This document shows, in pieces, positions 48,755 to 59,714 of a DNA stretch of 64,000 nt; the first letter of the stretch is position 1; every line of letters starts with the position of its first letter. Source of the stretch: Erwinia_E haradaeae_G (GTDB lineage Bacteria > Pseudomonadota > Gammaproteobacteria > Enterobacterales > Enterobacteriaceae); the NCBI RefSeq assembly GCF_900698955.1, contig NZ_LR217720.1, forward strand, positions 868,001 through 932,000. Reading direction: 5' to 3'. Both the position numbers and the translations under genes were made by a program. The notes under the pieces were generated by a model, which worked only from the letters and a program-made list of their open reading frames with translations, was not told the DNA's origin and made no database searches.

Positions 48755-50156
48755 TTTTTCTTTCTCCGGCAGTCTCAAATAAAATTGATATAAAAGCATA
48801 GTATAGATGTTATCGTTTATCTATTTACATTAATGACGCTTCAGTACAACGCTCTAGCTCACCTTATATTAGAGAGCTATGGAAACCCATAGCTCTCTAA
48901 TACCGAACAAATAATACGGCGAAATACGCACAAAAACACAATAATAATCTCAATATCATTATGAAAAATATTGACGGTGATGCTCAATGATATTCCTTTT
49001 AATACTTTAACAGAACAATGTCTGTATTATAGCAAAGCACGTACATGTTCATATGTCGTATCTTATCATTAGATGTGAATTATCTAATGCTTTTTAACAA
49101 AACTATTCATTATATGGTCTTTTAAGACAAAATATATTAAGTATGTGATATATTGAATATATGATAATCCTATAATGAATAGCTTGAAAAGTGCTCAGAG
49201 GTAATTTTATATGCCTATATGTGTAATTACTGGCAATTCATATTTTCATATAAATATATATTTTTACCTATCATAATAATGTTAGAAACAACAATTGATT
49301 ATATTCATATTTAATATAATAATAATATACTATATTAATAAATAATTAAATTTTAATATACAATAAACGTTATAATATATTATATAATTAAAAATACATA
49401 AAAGATTAAAAACAAACAAAAATTATATCAATAATAAATAATTATAAACATGCTATGTACATTAAATTATAAATGAAGTTTTTAATATTTTATAATGCAA
49501 TTTAAATACAGAACAGAGTATAGATAAAAACTTATATTCTAATATATCATATGCACTAGTGCAGGCCTAACTCATAACCACTAAACCTCTCCAACAATCA
49601 TAAAGTACAGGTAATATTTTATTACTTAGTGATATGAAAATAAAATGCATCCATGTTATATATAAATGATATTATTGACATCACACCAAATATCTATTAC
49701 TACTACAATAGTATACAATTTTTAGAGTCATATGAATGCATAATCAAAAGCAGAAACGAAATACTCCATAAAAGTGGACATCAAAAAAGAAAATAACACT
49801 ATAAAGTTACTGATATGGCAAAGTCATCTTATCACAACGATATTCCTCGTATTACAATATTTTTATATTTTGATCATTAAATATTCATTCTTCTCTGACA
49901 GACTATAAAATATAAAAAATCTATATGTTTATATATACCAATCAGTAAGGTACAGTAAGAAATAACAATAAGTACTTTCTCTTGTTAAGATAAAAATATT
50001 CAAACGACTGCGAGATTTTATACTATAAAATATATACTGAAACACAAACTTAAAAACAAAAAAATATACAATGTTTAAAATGCTAATAATTTAAATGCTA
50101 CACTGGTATATACATATAACATAGGAGACAAATTCATCATAAGGTATTAAATTCTT
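48755..50156. other. 1.4-kb gene-free, extremely AT-rich spacer
   Basis: Begins with the 14-bp hairpin at 48869-48900 (listed). From about 49250 to 49470 it is almost only A and T with short ATA/TAAT runs. No ORF or RNA gene. I see no DnaA-box cluster to suggest an origin. Confidence 0.65.
48869..48900. repeat. 14-bp perfect hairpin upstream of rpmB
   Basis: TTAGAGAGCTATGG (48869-48882) pairs exactly with CCATAGCTCTCTAA (48887-48900) around a 4-base AAAC loop. It lies 115-146 bases upstream of rpmB. No U-tract on either strand. It could be a leader structure of the rpmBG mRNA or the 3' end of a lost upstream gene. Confidence 0.75.
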
Positions 50157-51161
50157 TTAATATTCAGTAAACAAACCTAAAGCATGATAAACTTTTTTTA
50201 ATGTTTTTTGAGCGCCTGTACGTGCTTTTTTTGATCCTAGATCTATTACCTGATACAGGAAACTTTCGTCGTGACGATAAGTATGATACAATTTATTTAA
50301 TGTGCCTAACATCTCGGACACTGCCTCTGCTGTCTCAGCTTTAAGATGCCCATATAATTTACCAGAAAATTCTTCTTCTAGTACACTGATTGATGTGCCG
50401 CGTATAACTGATAGGATCACTAATAAATTTGAAATACCAGGCTTCGCCTTTGGATCATAGCGAATCACTGGAGGTTGATCGCTATCAGTGGTCGCTTTTT
50501 TAATTTTTTTGTGAATGGATCGTGAGCTTTCTAAAAGGCTAATAAAGTTATTATGATTACGATCACTTTTAGACATCTTGGTGGTTGGGTTGAGCAACGA
50601 CATGACACGCCCACCGCGCTGCGGAAATAATGCTTCAGGTATGATGAATATATCACCATACAAGCTATTAAAACGTGATGCTATGTTACGACTTAATTCT
50701 ACGTGCTGCTTTTGATCTTCACCAACAGGTACGATTGAGGTCTGATGCAAGAGGATATCAGATGCCATGAGTACTGGATAATTAAACAGCCCAGAATGAA
50801 TATGCGCTGCATAGCAGGATGACTTATCTTTAAATTGAGTCATACGATTTAATTCCCCAACATAAGTATAACAATTTAAAATCCAGCTTAACTGAGTATG
50901 TTCAGGTACTTTTGATTGCAGAAAAATAATACTTTTTTGAGGATCAATTCCACAAGCTAAATACAATGCTACTGTATCTAACGTAGCCTGTCGTAAAACT
51001 TTTGGATCTTGTCGTACAGTAAGAGCGTGTAAATCAACAATACAATACATACAGTTATAATCATCTTGAATTTTTACCCACTGCTTTAATGCACCAATAT
51101 AATTCCCGATAGTTAATGCACCTGATGGTTGCACACCGCTAAATACAATTGGTTTACTCAT
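50157..51161 (-). CDS. trpS: Tryptophanyl-tRNA synthetase
   Basis: Class I synthetase charging tRNA-Trp. 334 residues, the E. coli length, with the HIGH-type motif TIGN (17-20) and KMSKS (195-199) intact, and the GEDQKQHVELSRNIA segment for tryptophan/ATP binding. AGG seven bases before ATG. Stand-alone; its cognate tRNA-Trp(CCA) is at 62963-63038. Confidence 0.97.
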   Translation of the reverse strand: MSKPIVFSGVQPSGALTIGNYIGALKQWVKIQDDYNCMYCIVDLHALTVRQDPKVLRQATLDTVALYLACGIDPQKSIIFLQSKVPEHTQLSWILNCYTYVGELNRMTQFKDKSSCYAAHIHSGLFNYPVLMASDILLHQTSIVPVGEDQKQHVELSRNIASRFNSLYGDIFIIPEALFPQRGGRVMSLLNPTTKMSKSDRNHNNFISLLESSRSIHKKIKKATTDSDQPPVIRYDPKAKPGISNLLVILSVIRGTSISVLEEEFSGKLYGHLKAETAEAVSEMLGTLNKLYHTYRHDESFLYQVIDLGSKKARTGAQKTLKKVYHALGLFTEY

Positions 51162-52352
51162 CTTGCTACCTAAATCATTAGAACTGAAGGATGGTTATTA
51201 ATAATTCACAATATTGTTAAATGGTATGAAGGGAATACTTATGCAATACTATCTGTATATCTTTATAGAAATTTTAACTTGAAATTACCTCATGATATCT
51301 CATAGTAGTGATAAAAATATTCCATAAAATAAAAAACGAGTTTTTATGATTACTCATTACTTTCTTTTGTACTTCGATCTTATATTATCATCAATGTCTA
51401 TACTTTTTTTATTGTCTCTTTTATATTAAAGAGAATCAAAAATTATTGCTAACTTAGACTAAAGTATATATTTCATTTTACTCAGAGCTGTATGGGGACA
51501 CCTCTGAATCGAACAATCATTTATAATATACAAGGTATATTAGAATGAAATTTTTTAGTATATCTAAAATTAGATCTTTACTTTTGTAACAGGTGACATA
51601 TTTTATACATTCTATTGCAAATATAGCACATCAAAATTCAATGGATTAAAGTATTTCATGCCATAAAAAGATATACTTTTCCTCTCTCTATCCATGGTTA
51701 ATAAAAATATTCTAAGCAGATACATGCTTTTAAAATAAATATTCGATACAGTATCATTCTTACTTATAGGTGTATAACATATAAATGTAGCTGTGCATAC
51801 AGTCTATCGTTATGCATCTGATATCTCACACTCTGATTGATAATAAAATATAAATTACGCGACAAATATGTAGTCAAACATGACACTCCTTGTTGAGTAT
51901 TGCTACTTACCAATAGTGGTATATTTACTTATCTACAAATTATATAGTATGTTTTTCACGCTAATTACTTCTACTACTCGATACATCTATCACCACCGCT
52001 ATGTATTTAAATAATATTTTACAAAGCGAGCATAAAATATGTAATATGTAAAAATTGATGTTTGAATTCTTTTATAGACATAAATGCTTTAATAAAAATT
52101 TATGACAGTGCTCTAACTTTTTCTATACTACATATTAGTGTAAAAATGGATAACACATCATATCTGAACTCAATGGATGCACTATCAGTAACCAATCCTA
52201 GCGTAATATCCTTCACTACCCTATGATGTACTTTCTATATTACAGATATACAAATATTTATTTTTGCACACCCTGGTGTTTACGTAGCCATGCATAATCA
52301 GTTATTATTGCTTTTATCTTTGTATTATTAATAAGGTATACTAAATCTTACT
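51162..52352. other. 1.2-kb divergent spacer between trpS and metG
   Basis: AT-rich with no recognised gene. One small stem TCAGAG ... CTCTGA lies around 51483-51508, with GC-containing sequence between the arms; it matches no RNA family I know. Confidence 0.6.
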
Positions 52353-54017
52353 ATGTCTACAATTGCAAAAAAAATGTTAGTAACATGTGCTCTGCCATAT
52401 GCAAACGGTTCTATCCATCTCGGTCACATGCTGGAACATATCCAGGCAGACATTTGGGTGCGTTACCAAAAAATTTGTGGACATCAGGTGTATTTCATCT
52501 GTGCTGATGACACACATGGGACACCTGTAATGCTAAAAGCGAAGAAATTAGGACTTTCCCCAGAACAGTTAATTTCGCAAATTAGCCAAGAACACCAAGC
52601 AGATTTTTCAAGATTTAATATTAGCTATGATAATTATTATTCAACTCATAGCCCAGAAAACCGTGAATTATCTGAATTAATTTATACACGCTTGAACAGA
52701 AATGGTTTTATTAAAAAACGTGTGATTACTCAACTATATGATGAAGAAATAGGAATCTTTCTTCCAGATCGTTTTGTACAAGGCACCTGCCCATCCTGTC
52801 AATCGCCGGATCAATATGGTGACCACTGCATAATCTGCTCTTCAACGTATAACCCTTCTGAACTACTTAATGCTAAATCTGTTTTATCCGGCAGCACACC
52901 TATTTTACGTAACTCAGAACACTTTTTTTTTGATTTGCCACAATTTAGTCCTTTTTTAAAAAAATGGATAAATTCTGGCATGCTACAAGAACAAGTCATT
53001 CATAAACTGCAAGAGTGGTTTCAGATTGGTCTACAAGAGTGGGATATTTCACGTGATGCACCATACTTTGGTTTTGAAATACCTAACGCACCAGGTAAGT
53101 ATTTTTACGTCTGGCTAGATGCACCCATTGGCTATATGGCAGCATTTCAAAACTTATGTCGGAAACGTCAAGATATTAATTTTTCATCTTTTTGGAAAAA
53201 AAATTCTGATACAGAACTATATCACTTTATCGGTAAAGATATTATTTATTTTCACAGCCTATTCTGGCCTGCAATGCTAAACGGAAGCCAGCTACGGACG
53301 CCAACAAACATTTTTGTTCACGGCTATCTCACAGTGAATGGTACTAAAATGTCTAAATCACGCGGTACTTTTATTAAAGCGACGACGTGGCTAAAATATC
53401 TTGATTCTGATAGTTTGCGCTACTACTATGCATCTAAGATTTCATCACACATTGAGGACATTGACTTAAATCTTGAAGATTTTGTGCATCGTGTAAATAG
53501 TGATATTGTCAATAAAGTTGTTAACCTGGCCGCACGCACAGCCTCTTTTATTAACAAGCGGTTTTCTGGTCAATTATCTAATACTATTTCCGATCCAGAA
53601 CTGTATAACACCTTTATTACATCCTCTACTACAATTGGTCATTTTTGGAATAATCGTGAATTTAATCGTGCAATACGTGAAATTATGAAACTAGCTGATA
53701 TGGCCAATCGTTATATTGATAGAAAAACGCCTTGGATTATAGCAAAAAAAACAGGAAGAGATACTGAATTACAAGAAATATGCTCGATGGGTATTAATAT
53801 GTTTTATATATTAATCAACTGGCTGCAACCAGTCACCCCTTTACTTGCTCAGAGATCTGAGCAGTTTTTAAACCATGAAATTATATGGAAAAATATTGGA
53901 CGGCCATTGCTCAATCATAAGATTAACCAATTCACAAATTTATATAATCGCATTGATATAAGCCAAATTAATCACCTTATGGCATCTGTAAAAGAAGAAA
54001 ACCTAAAAAATCAATAG
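52353..54017 (+). CDS. metG: Methionyl-tRNA synthetase, C-terminally truncated form
   Basis: Class I synthetase for initiator and elongator tRNA-Met. Catalytic core intact: HLGH (22-25), zinc knuckle Cys146, Cys149, Cys159 and Cys162, KMSKS (332-336), then the anticodon-binding helical domain. At 554 residues it stops before the E. coli C-terminal tRNA-binding/dimerisation domain (E. coli 677 residues), so it is probably monomeric. Truncated E. coli MetRS of about 550 residues is active, so this is likely functional. No remnant of the lost domain is visible downstream. Confidence 0.96.
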   Translation: MSTIAKKMLVTCALPYANGSIHLGHMLEHIQADIWVRYQKICGHQVYFICADDTHGTPVMLKAKKLGLSPEQLISQISQEHQADFSRFNISYDNYYSTHSPENRELSELIYTRLNRNGFIKKRVITQLYDEEIGIFLPDRFVQGTCPSCQSPDQYGDHCIICSSTYNPSELLNAKSVLSGSTPILRNSEHFFFDLPQFSPFLKKWINSGMLQEQVIHKLQEWFQIGLQEWDISRDAPYFGFEIPNAPGKYFYVWLDAPIGYMAAFQNLCRKRQDINFSSFWKKNSDTELYHFIGKDIIYFHSLFWPAMLNGSQLRTPTNIFVHGYLTVNGTKMSKSRGTFIKATTWLKYLDSDSLRYYYASKISSHIEDIDLNLEDFVHRVNSDIVNKVVNLAARTASFINKRFSGQLSNTISDPELYNTFITSSTTIGHFWNNREFNRAIREIMKLADMANRYIDRKTPWIIAKKTGRDTELQEICSMGINMFYILINWLQPVTPLLAQRSEQFLNHEIIWKNIGRPLLNHKINQFTNLYNRIDISQINHLMASVKEENLKNQ

Positions 54018-54801
54018 CTGTATACTACTCATCTCATATATGTTATGAATATATAAATACACAGCACCGTGTGTACTATATATACTAAACGAGAAAACCT
54101 AGTTAAGATTTATTATCCACGTATGAACTTCAAGTATGTATTACATAAAAGTATCTTTATGTATTAAATTAAAAATGTTGTTACTGACATAGTCGATATC
54201 GTAAAGAACCGTGAGATGCGCACAATAATATTTTATATTGTGATCATGTACTTGGTACTGGTAGTACTGCGCTTCTTCTCACTTAAGATACGAGGCATAT
54301 GAGATGTGTATATATACTAAAGTCCTATTAAATAAACAATTAAATAACATCACAACAGTAAAAACATTACCATCGACTTATAATATCTCTGATCATATCA
54401 ATCGCATACATCATTAAATAGATTTTGATTTCACCTATCGCTATGAGATATATATCGCCCTATCTTCCTGTTATAAACTTGTATAATATAACAATATAAT
54501 ACTACAAAATTTATACATTCTTTATGATGAGAAAAATTTATATTTTAAAAAATTTAGTTGTAGTTTGAAAGTTCCTCGTAAGCCAGTGAATATATTTATT
54601 CACGATATGTCTGCTCACACCATACATTCAAATTATACTAGTGATCTATATAATAACGATTATATCTAGTACTATATAATAATCATCAAAACTGTAACAG
54701 ATACTCTCTTGACAAGAGATAATATTACTATACATATTTATTTTCTATCGTATAGATAACTATGAGTATATTATGCTAATAATATACATCTTTATTTATG
54801 T
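54018..54801. other. Spacer between metG and folA
   Basis: 784 AT-rich bases between convergent genes. One small hairpin GTGAATA-TATT-TATTCAC (54586-54603). Nothing else recognised. Confidence 0.6.
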
Positions 54802-55338
54802 CTAATTCTTAACGCTAGAAGTAGTCTTCTCTGCCGAGAAGACTTTTTCAGGTATAGTAGATCGTTCTAGAATTTCAAAAAACAAGTCATACTTATTATG
54901 CGCATTTCTCTCATAATATTGACTAAATATCTCTTTCCACTGAGTACGCTCATAGTGCGGAAAATGAGTATCGCCTATAACTATTTTATTAATGTGTGTG
55001 AGATATAATCGTTGCGCACTTGATATAAACTGTTGATATACTTCCCCGCCACCAATTACCATAAGCTCTGGCACTTCTCCGGCAGCGCTAAAGACATCTT
55101 CGATATTCGTCACCCATCTCACCATGGCAGTGCTTATCCTAGGAAAACGACTTAAAATAATATTAACGCGCCCTGATAAAGGAAAGGGAAGGGAGTCCCA
55201 TGTACAACGTCCCATGATTATTGGTTTATTAAGTGTATTTTTTTGAAACCAATCTAAGTCAGCAGGTAAAAACCATGGTATAGTGCTCTGGCGGCCAATA
55301 ATATCATTGATAGTTACAGCTGCTATTAAACTAATCAT
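54802..55338 (-). CDS. folA: Dihydrofolate reductase
   Basis: Reduces dihydrofolate to tetrahydrofolate with NADPH. 178 residues from the second of two tandem ATG codons, which aligns with E. coli (159 residues). The catalytic Asp27 (PADLDW), TLNKPIIMGR and VIGGGEVY are intact. About twenty extra residues follow the usual FEILER end. With PurU in this window it shows an active folate pool. Confidence 0.94.
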   Translation of the reverse strand: MISLIAAVTINDIIGRQSTIPWFLPADLDWFQKNTLNKPIIMGRCTWDSLPFPLSGRVNIILSRFPRISTAMVRWVTNIEDVFSAAGEVPELMVIGGGEVYQQFISSAQRLYLTHINKIVIGDTHFPHYERTQWKEIFSQYYERNAHNKYDLFFEILERSTIPEKVFSAEKTTSSVKN

Positions 55339-56522
55339 CATACTCTCAACCTTGAAAAAATAGAACCATGAACATCCTATCTCTTAATATCAGAGATAGC
55401 AGACAATTATCTTATCCAATCTATTTTTATCAATTATAAAATACGATTATATGTAAAAACTAATATGCCTTACTATCTTTTTATTATACAATCGTCCTCA
55501 ATAAACGGATTGAAATTCTTATATAATACCCACTCCAATAACATGATCTATTCATGTCAATCATACAAAAATAGTCATAAAGAAGTAGTGTACGATACTG
55601 TATAACACTAACTTCTTAAATCATGTATGGAAACCTTGTATTATTTTAATTATCTTTGCATATCTTATGAATCTATTAAATAGACAGCCCTTCATAATCT
55701 CATGATTCAGAAAATATGCACATTATTGTTGTAATAATCACAAAAATTTCCATCAGAAGTGCGTATATAAGACGTGTACTGTCTAAATAAAGCCAACTAA
55801 GAAACTGTGTATACATCTAGAACGAACGCATCATTTACTCACTTCATATCGTAGAAAATCATTGCATATTTATTTGTAATGAAAAAAATCTCCTCAGTTA
55901 TCCGTTCACTGCTTGGGTCAATAATGTCTGACACATGCTAAAACTTAATATAGACAACATACTTATGTAGTAAATGATTAGATACAATCTATATAACGAT
56001 GATGCTTATCTTCTTCACCTTCTAATCCACTTGTTTGGTGCAATATTTCTACAACAGCACAACGAGAAGACACTCTCTAAACGATGTTCACTTTATAGAA
56101 AACTGTAAATATCAAAATATGTAGAAAATAACAATGGTGATAAATATACATAATAATATAACTATATTTAGATATCATCTACTAAAGATGTATTTATACA
56201 TTATATATAAAAGAAAACACAATCAATGGTATACTATGAAAAACAAAAGTATAATAAAATAAATGTCATTTTAAATATTCATCATCTGTAATGCATACAA
56301 TATATATAAAAATATCGCATCGAAGATTAAAATCACCTACTTGAGGGTAATTAATTGTAAAAGAAAAGCGGTTACATGCATCATTACTTGTGGTATGCCA
56401 ATAATCGTTTTATACTTCATAAAAAAGATATTATATCTCAATATGATTCGTGCCATTTTAGGTTCTCTTTTCTTGTATGCTAAAATGGTATCGTCTTTGT
56501 ATAAAGTACTGCTACAAATTAT
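55339..56522. other. 1.2-kb spacer between folA and tRNA-Ala
   Basis: AT-rich and divergent. A perfect 8-bp hairpin CTATCTCT-TAATATC-AGAGATAG (55377-55399) lies about 40 bases upstream of folA, possibly in its leader. No ORF recognised. Confidence 0.6.
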
Positions 56523-56598
<76 letters not shown>

Positions 56599-58721
56599 TG
56601 TTTACTATAAATCATTCCTAAAATAGTGTACCTACCTACCAACAATCGTACATACACTCACAACCGCATGCCCATGCTTATCATACACATATGGCAAAAT
56701 AAAAGAAGAAGGTTCATCATGGGGTATACAATCGCTTTCCATAGAAGACTCCATAGATTACCAATCTCATCTAAAGACACAACGTCAAGTAATAATTTTT
56801 CAAATCTATGACCATCACCACGATCTATATAATAGTTATCACATCGTGCATGAAATGCTGTCATTTCTTTAAACTAAACTACATCTATCCATATAGAAAT
56901 GTCTAAGACAATACGTGATAATAATTATTATTACGCCCCATAATACTAGAAATGTACTACAAAACTTAAAAATTGCACCGTGCATTCGTGTTCACTAGAT
57001 TCTACGACTCAAAGCATATTTCCTTATCATTAATAATGTACATTGGAAAAATATAAATATTACGATCATGGAAAATACGCACCATGCAATATATCTTTTA
57101 CATAACTTTCGCAATAAACATGCATATAAATTTATGTTATCGAGACTCAGAATAAGAGGAATAAGATATATATATTCCAGTAAGAATTGTGTATTTTGTA
57201 TAAGACATTAAACAAATACATAAAATATATCGTGCTCTATATCGTATGTATTCTAAAAAGTACTTCTATATGGCAATAATAAAAAACATAAAGAGATATT
57301 GAGTACTGATTGGTAATACATACCATTATTAATACATCAAGAGTTTTACTCGAAAATATAGAAACCATACGCATGAAGGTATTATGACCTGCCATTATGC
57401 ACTGATATCAATGACAACATAATAATTATTGTGTATCACAGTAATATACATTACTAAAGATCTATATTAAAGTTATTGTATTCTATTTTTTTATTGATTA
57501 TACCAGAACAAAAGTATTTTTACAGAAACATCATAAAATGATTTCAAGCGACCTGTGATAACTATAAAAACTACATGTAGTATCTTCATACTCGTACTTC
57601 AGTACAATACCAGTCTTGGTTTCAAATAGTAGTCAACATTGAATGACATCTACACTTATTCCACTCTGTCGATGTTAATATATAACATCAATAACTCAAC
57701 GAAGCGATAACCTATTATATGCATTATCAGACTGCAAGGTAGCGGTGATGCACCACTCTCTATATAATTAAGTAATCAACTACAAACAAATATATATTTC
57801 ATCATACTTCCCTATATAGAGGTATATGTATCTCTTTTATTGTCTTTTTATCCTAAAATTCACTGTCCACCATTCAATTATAGACGCCGCTCGAAATAAA
57901 AATTTTGATAGACACCGTAAACCAACCTAACATCAGAAACTAGATCACTGAACACATAGATATGTGTATAATTCAAAAAATAATATTTTTAATATAACCA
58001 AAAAAGTAATTATTAAATCTTCATAATATATACTACTACAAAGATCAACCACTCTTTCTTGCTAGAAACTATTTTAGATCGTATATTCTCTTAAATATAT
58101 CAATATTAGTGTATATTTTAAAAAGTATCTGCATAAATAAAGTACATTTCTCTTTTTTTCTCTAATCTAACACCATTGTGCTACAAAACTTAAACACTTT
58201 AATTATACAAATACAGAATTCATAAAAGATACTTTTATAATATCAATTATTAAAAAATAGATATATTTAACATCATATTCTAACAAACAAGTTGGAAATA
58301 TAATAAAAAACTCGTATTTTTCATATAAAGTTTAAACCTATCCATGATGAAGGATATTTCTAAAATCTAGTGATCCAAAGAGAGAAAAATTTTTCAATAA
58401 TGGATTATATACTGAAGAGTATAAGATGATAATGAAAGTGATATATAGTCGAACACTAGATACAGCATGCTAGATATACAAGCGCAATATATCAAAATGC
58501 ATAATTCAATTTATATATCAATTTACAGCCTATGATACAAGATAACGCTTCGCGCAATTCTCATAATCCTATCCATTACAGGTTAATGATATGTAACTCA
58601 CATATTTTGATACCTGTAGATATATCAAAATGATAGAAGAAAATCTATAATAACTATGCCAAAAAACATGATCTCTGTACGATGATCATCATGGTAAAAG
58701 TTGTGTTTTCTATACAAATAA
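56599..58721. other. 2.1-kb gene-free spacer, largest in the window
   Basis: AT-rich. A 68-codon minus frame at 56658-56864 has a more protein-like composition than other spacer frames but no ribosome-binding site or recognised family. A terminator for lpxK is at 58661-58693 (listed). Otherwise nothing seen. Confidence 0.6.
58661..58693 (-). terminator. Probable msbA-lpxK terminator
   Basis: On the minus strand, CATGAT and ATCATG (58688-58693 and 58667-58672) form a 6-bp stem followed at once by TTTTTT (58661-58666), 29 bases after the lpxK stop. Confidence 0.5.
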
Positions 58722-59714
58722 TCACTTTATCGTGGTAGAAAAGGGGAGTAAACCACAAATAGTATTTAGCAACACTTGAGCCTCATGACTTGGTAACACG
58801 GCTTTTACAGGTAAATACCACCAATTTTTCTTAGCAAAGCTACGAACTTTTACTGCATCTTTTTCTGTCATTAGAAGGATCTGTCCGCTTGTCGTTAATT
58901 TAGTCAAAGCTTGTAAGTTATAACTCTGATGATCAACAAAAGATATCGTCTTAAGTGGCCGTACTCCCTCTGTGTATAAAGTGTTAAAAAAGCGTTTTGG
59001 GTACCCTATACCTGCCATAGCTATTACATTTTCTAATTTCTCTACAGGCTTTTTTTCTCCAGAAAAGAGATTAACCGCCAAACCTGGAAGCAAATGCATA
59101 GATAACTCACCTGGTAACGCTACTCCACCATTAGTTATAATCGCTGTTACGCTTAGCAGGCGGCTCTCCAATTCACGCATCGGGCCCATGGGCAACCACC
59201 AACCATTTCCAAAACGGCGCGTACCGTCAATGACTACGATTTCAATATCACGAGCTAGTGCATAGTGCTGTAATCCATCATCAGTAATAATAATATCGAC
59301 AGTTGAATAATCCAGAATAGCCTCTACAGCCTGTTGGCGGATTGGTGCTACTCCTACTATAGCTCTAGTTCTCTGATAAACCAATATGGGCTCGTCGCCA
59401 ACTTGATGAGTGGTAGTATTATGTCGGACTATTAATGGATAATGCTTAGCTTTCCCCCCATAACCACGTGAAGCCACTCCAACACGCAATCCACGGTTTT
59501 GTAATGCTTCCACAAGCCAAATAACCAGAGGTGTTTTCCCGTTCCCGCCTATAGTTAGGTTACCTACTATAACGATTGGAATAGGAGCGCGCCATACCTT
59601 TCGTAGGCCTAACAGATAACTCAGACGCAACATGTGACTTGTACAACCATAGACAAGACATAAAGGAAATAATAGATAACGCGCAACGCTTGCACTCCAA
59701 AAATGACAAATCAT
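58722..59714 (-). CDS. lpxK: LpxK, lipid A 4'-kinase
   Basis: Phosphorylates tetraacyl-disaccharide 1-phosphate to lipid IVA at the inner membrane. 330 residues (E. coli 328). N-terminal membrane anchor (about 10-30), P-loop GNLTIGGNGKTP (51-62), conserved RGYGGKA and TDDGLQHY, and FGNGWWLPMGP. Overlaps the msbA stop by four bases (ATGA), as expected for the coupled msbA-lpxK operon. Confidence 0.96.
   Translation of the reverse strand: MICHFWSASVARYLLFPLCLVYGCTSHMLRLSYLLGLRKVWRAPIPIVIVGNLTIGGNGKTPLVIWLVEALQNRGLRVGVASRGYGGKAKHYPLIVRHNTTTHQVGDEPILVYQRTRAIVGVAPIRQQAVEAILDYSTVDIIITDDGLQHYALARDIEIVVIDGTRRFGNGWWLPMGPMRELESRLLSVTAIITNGGVALPGELSMHLLPGLAVNLFSGEKKPVEKLENVIAMAGIGYPKRFFNTLYTEGVRPLKTISFVDHQSYNLQALTKLTTSGQILLMTEKDAVKVRSFAKKNWWYLPVKAVLPSHEAQVLLNTICGLLPFSTTIK

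Noticed and set aside
51483..51508. Stem with GC-containing sequence between trpS and metG as a possible structured RNA
   Set aside because: Only 6 bp pair and it matches no RNA family I can recognise.
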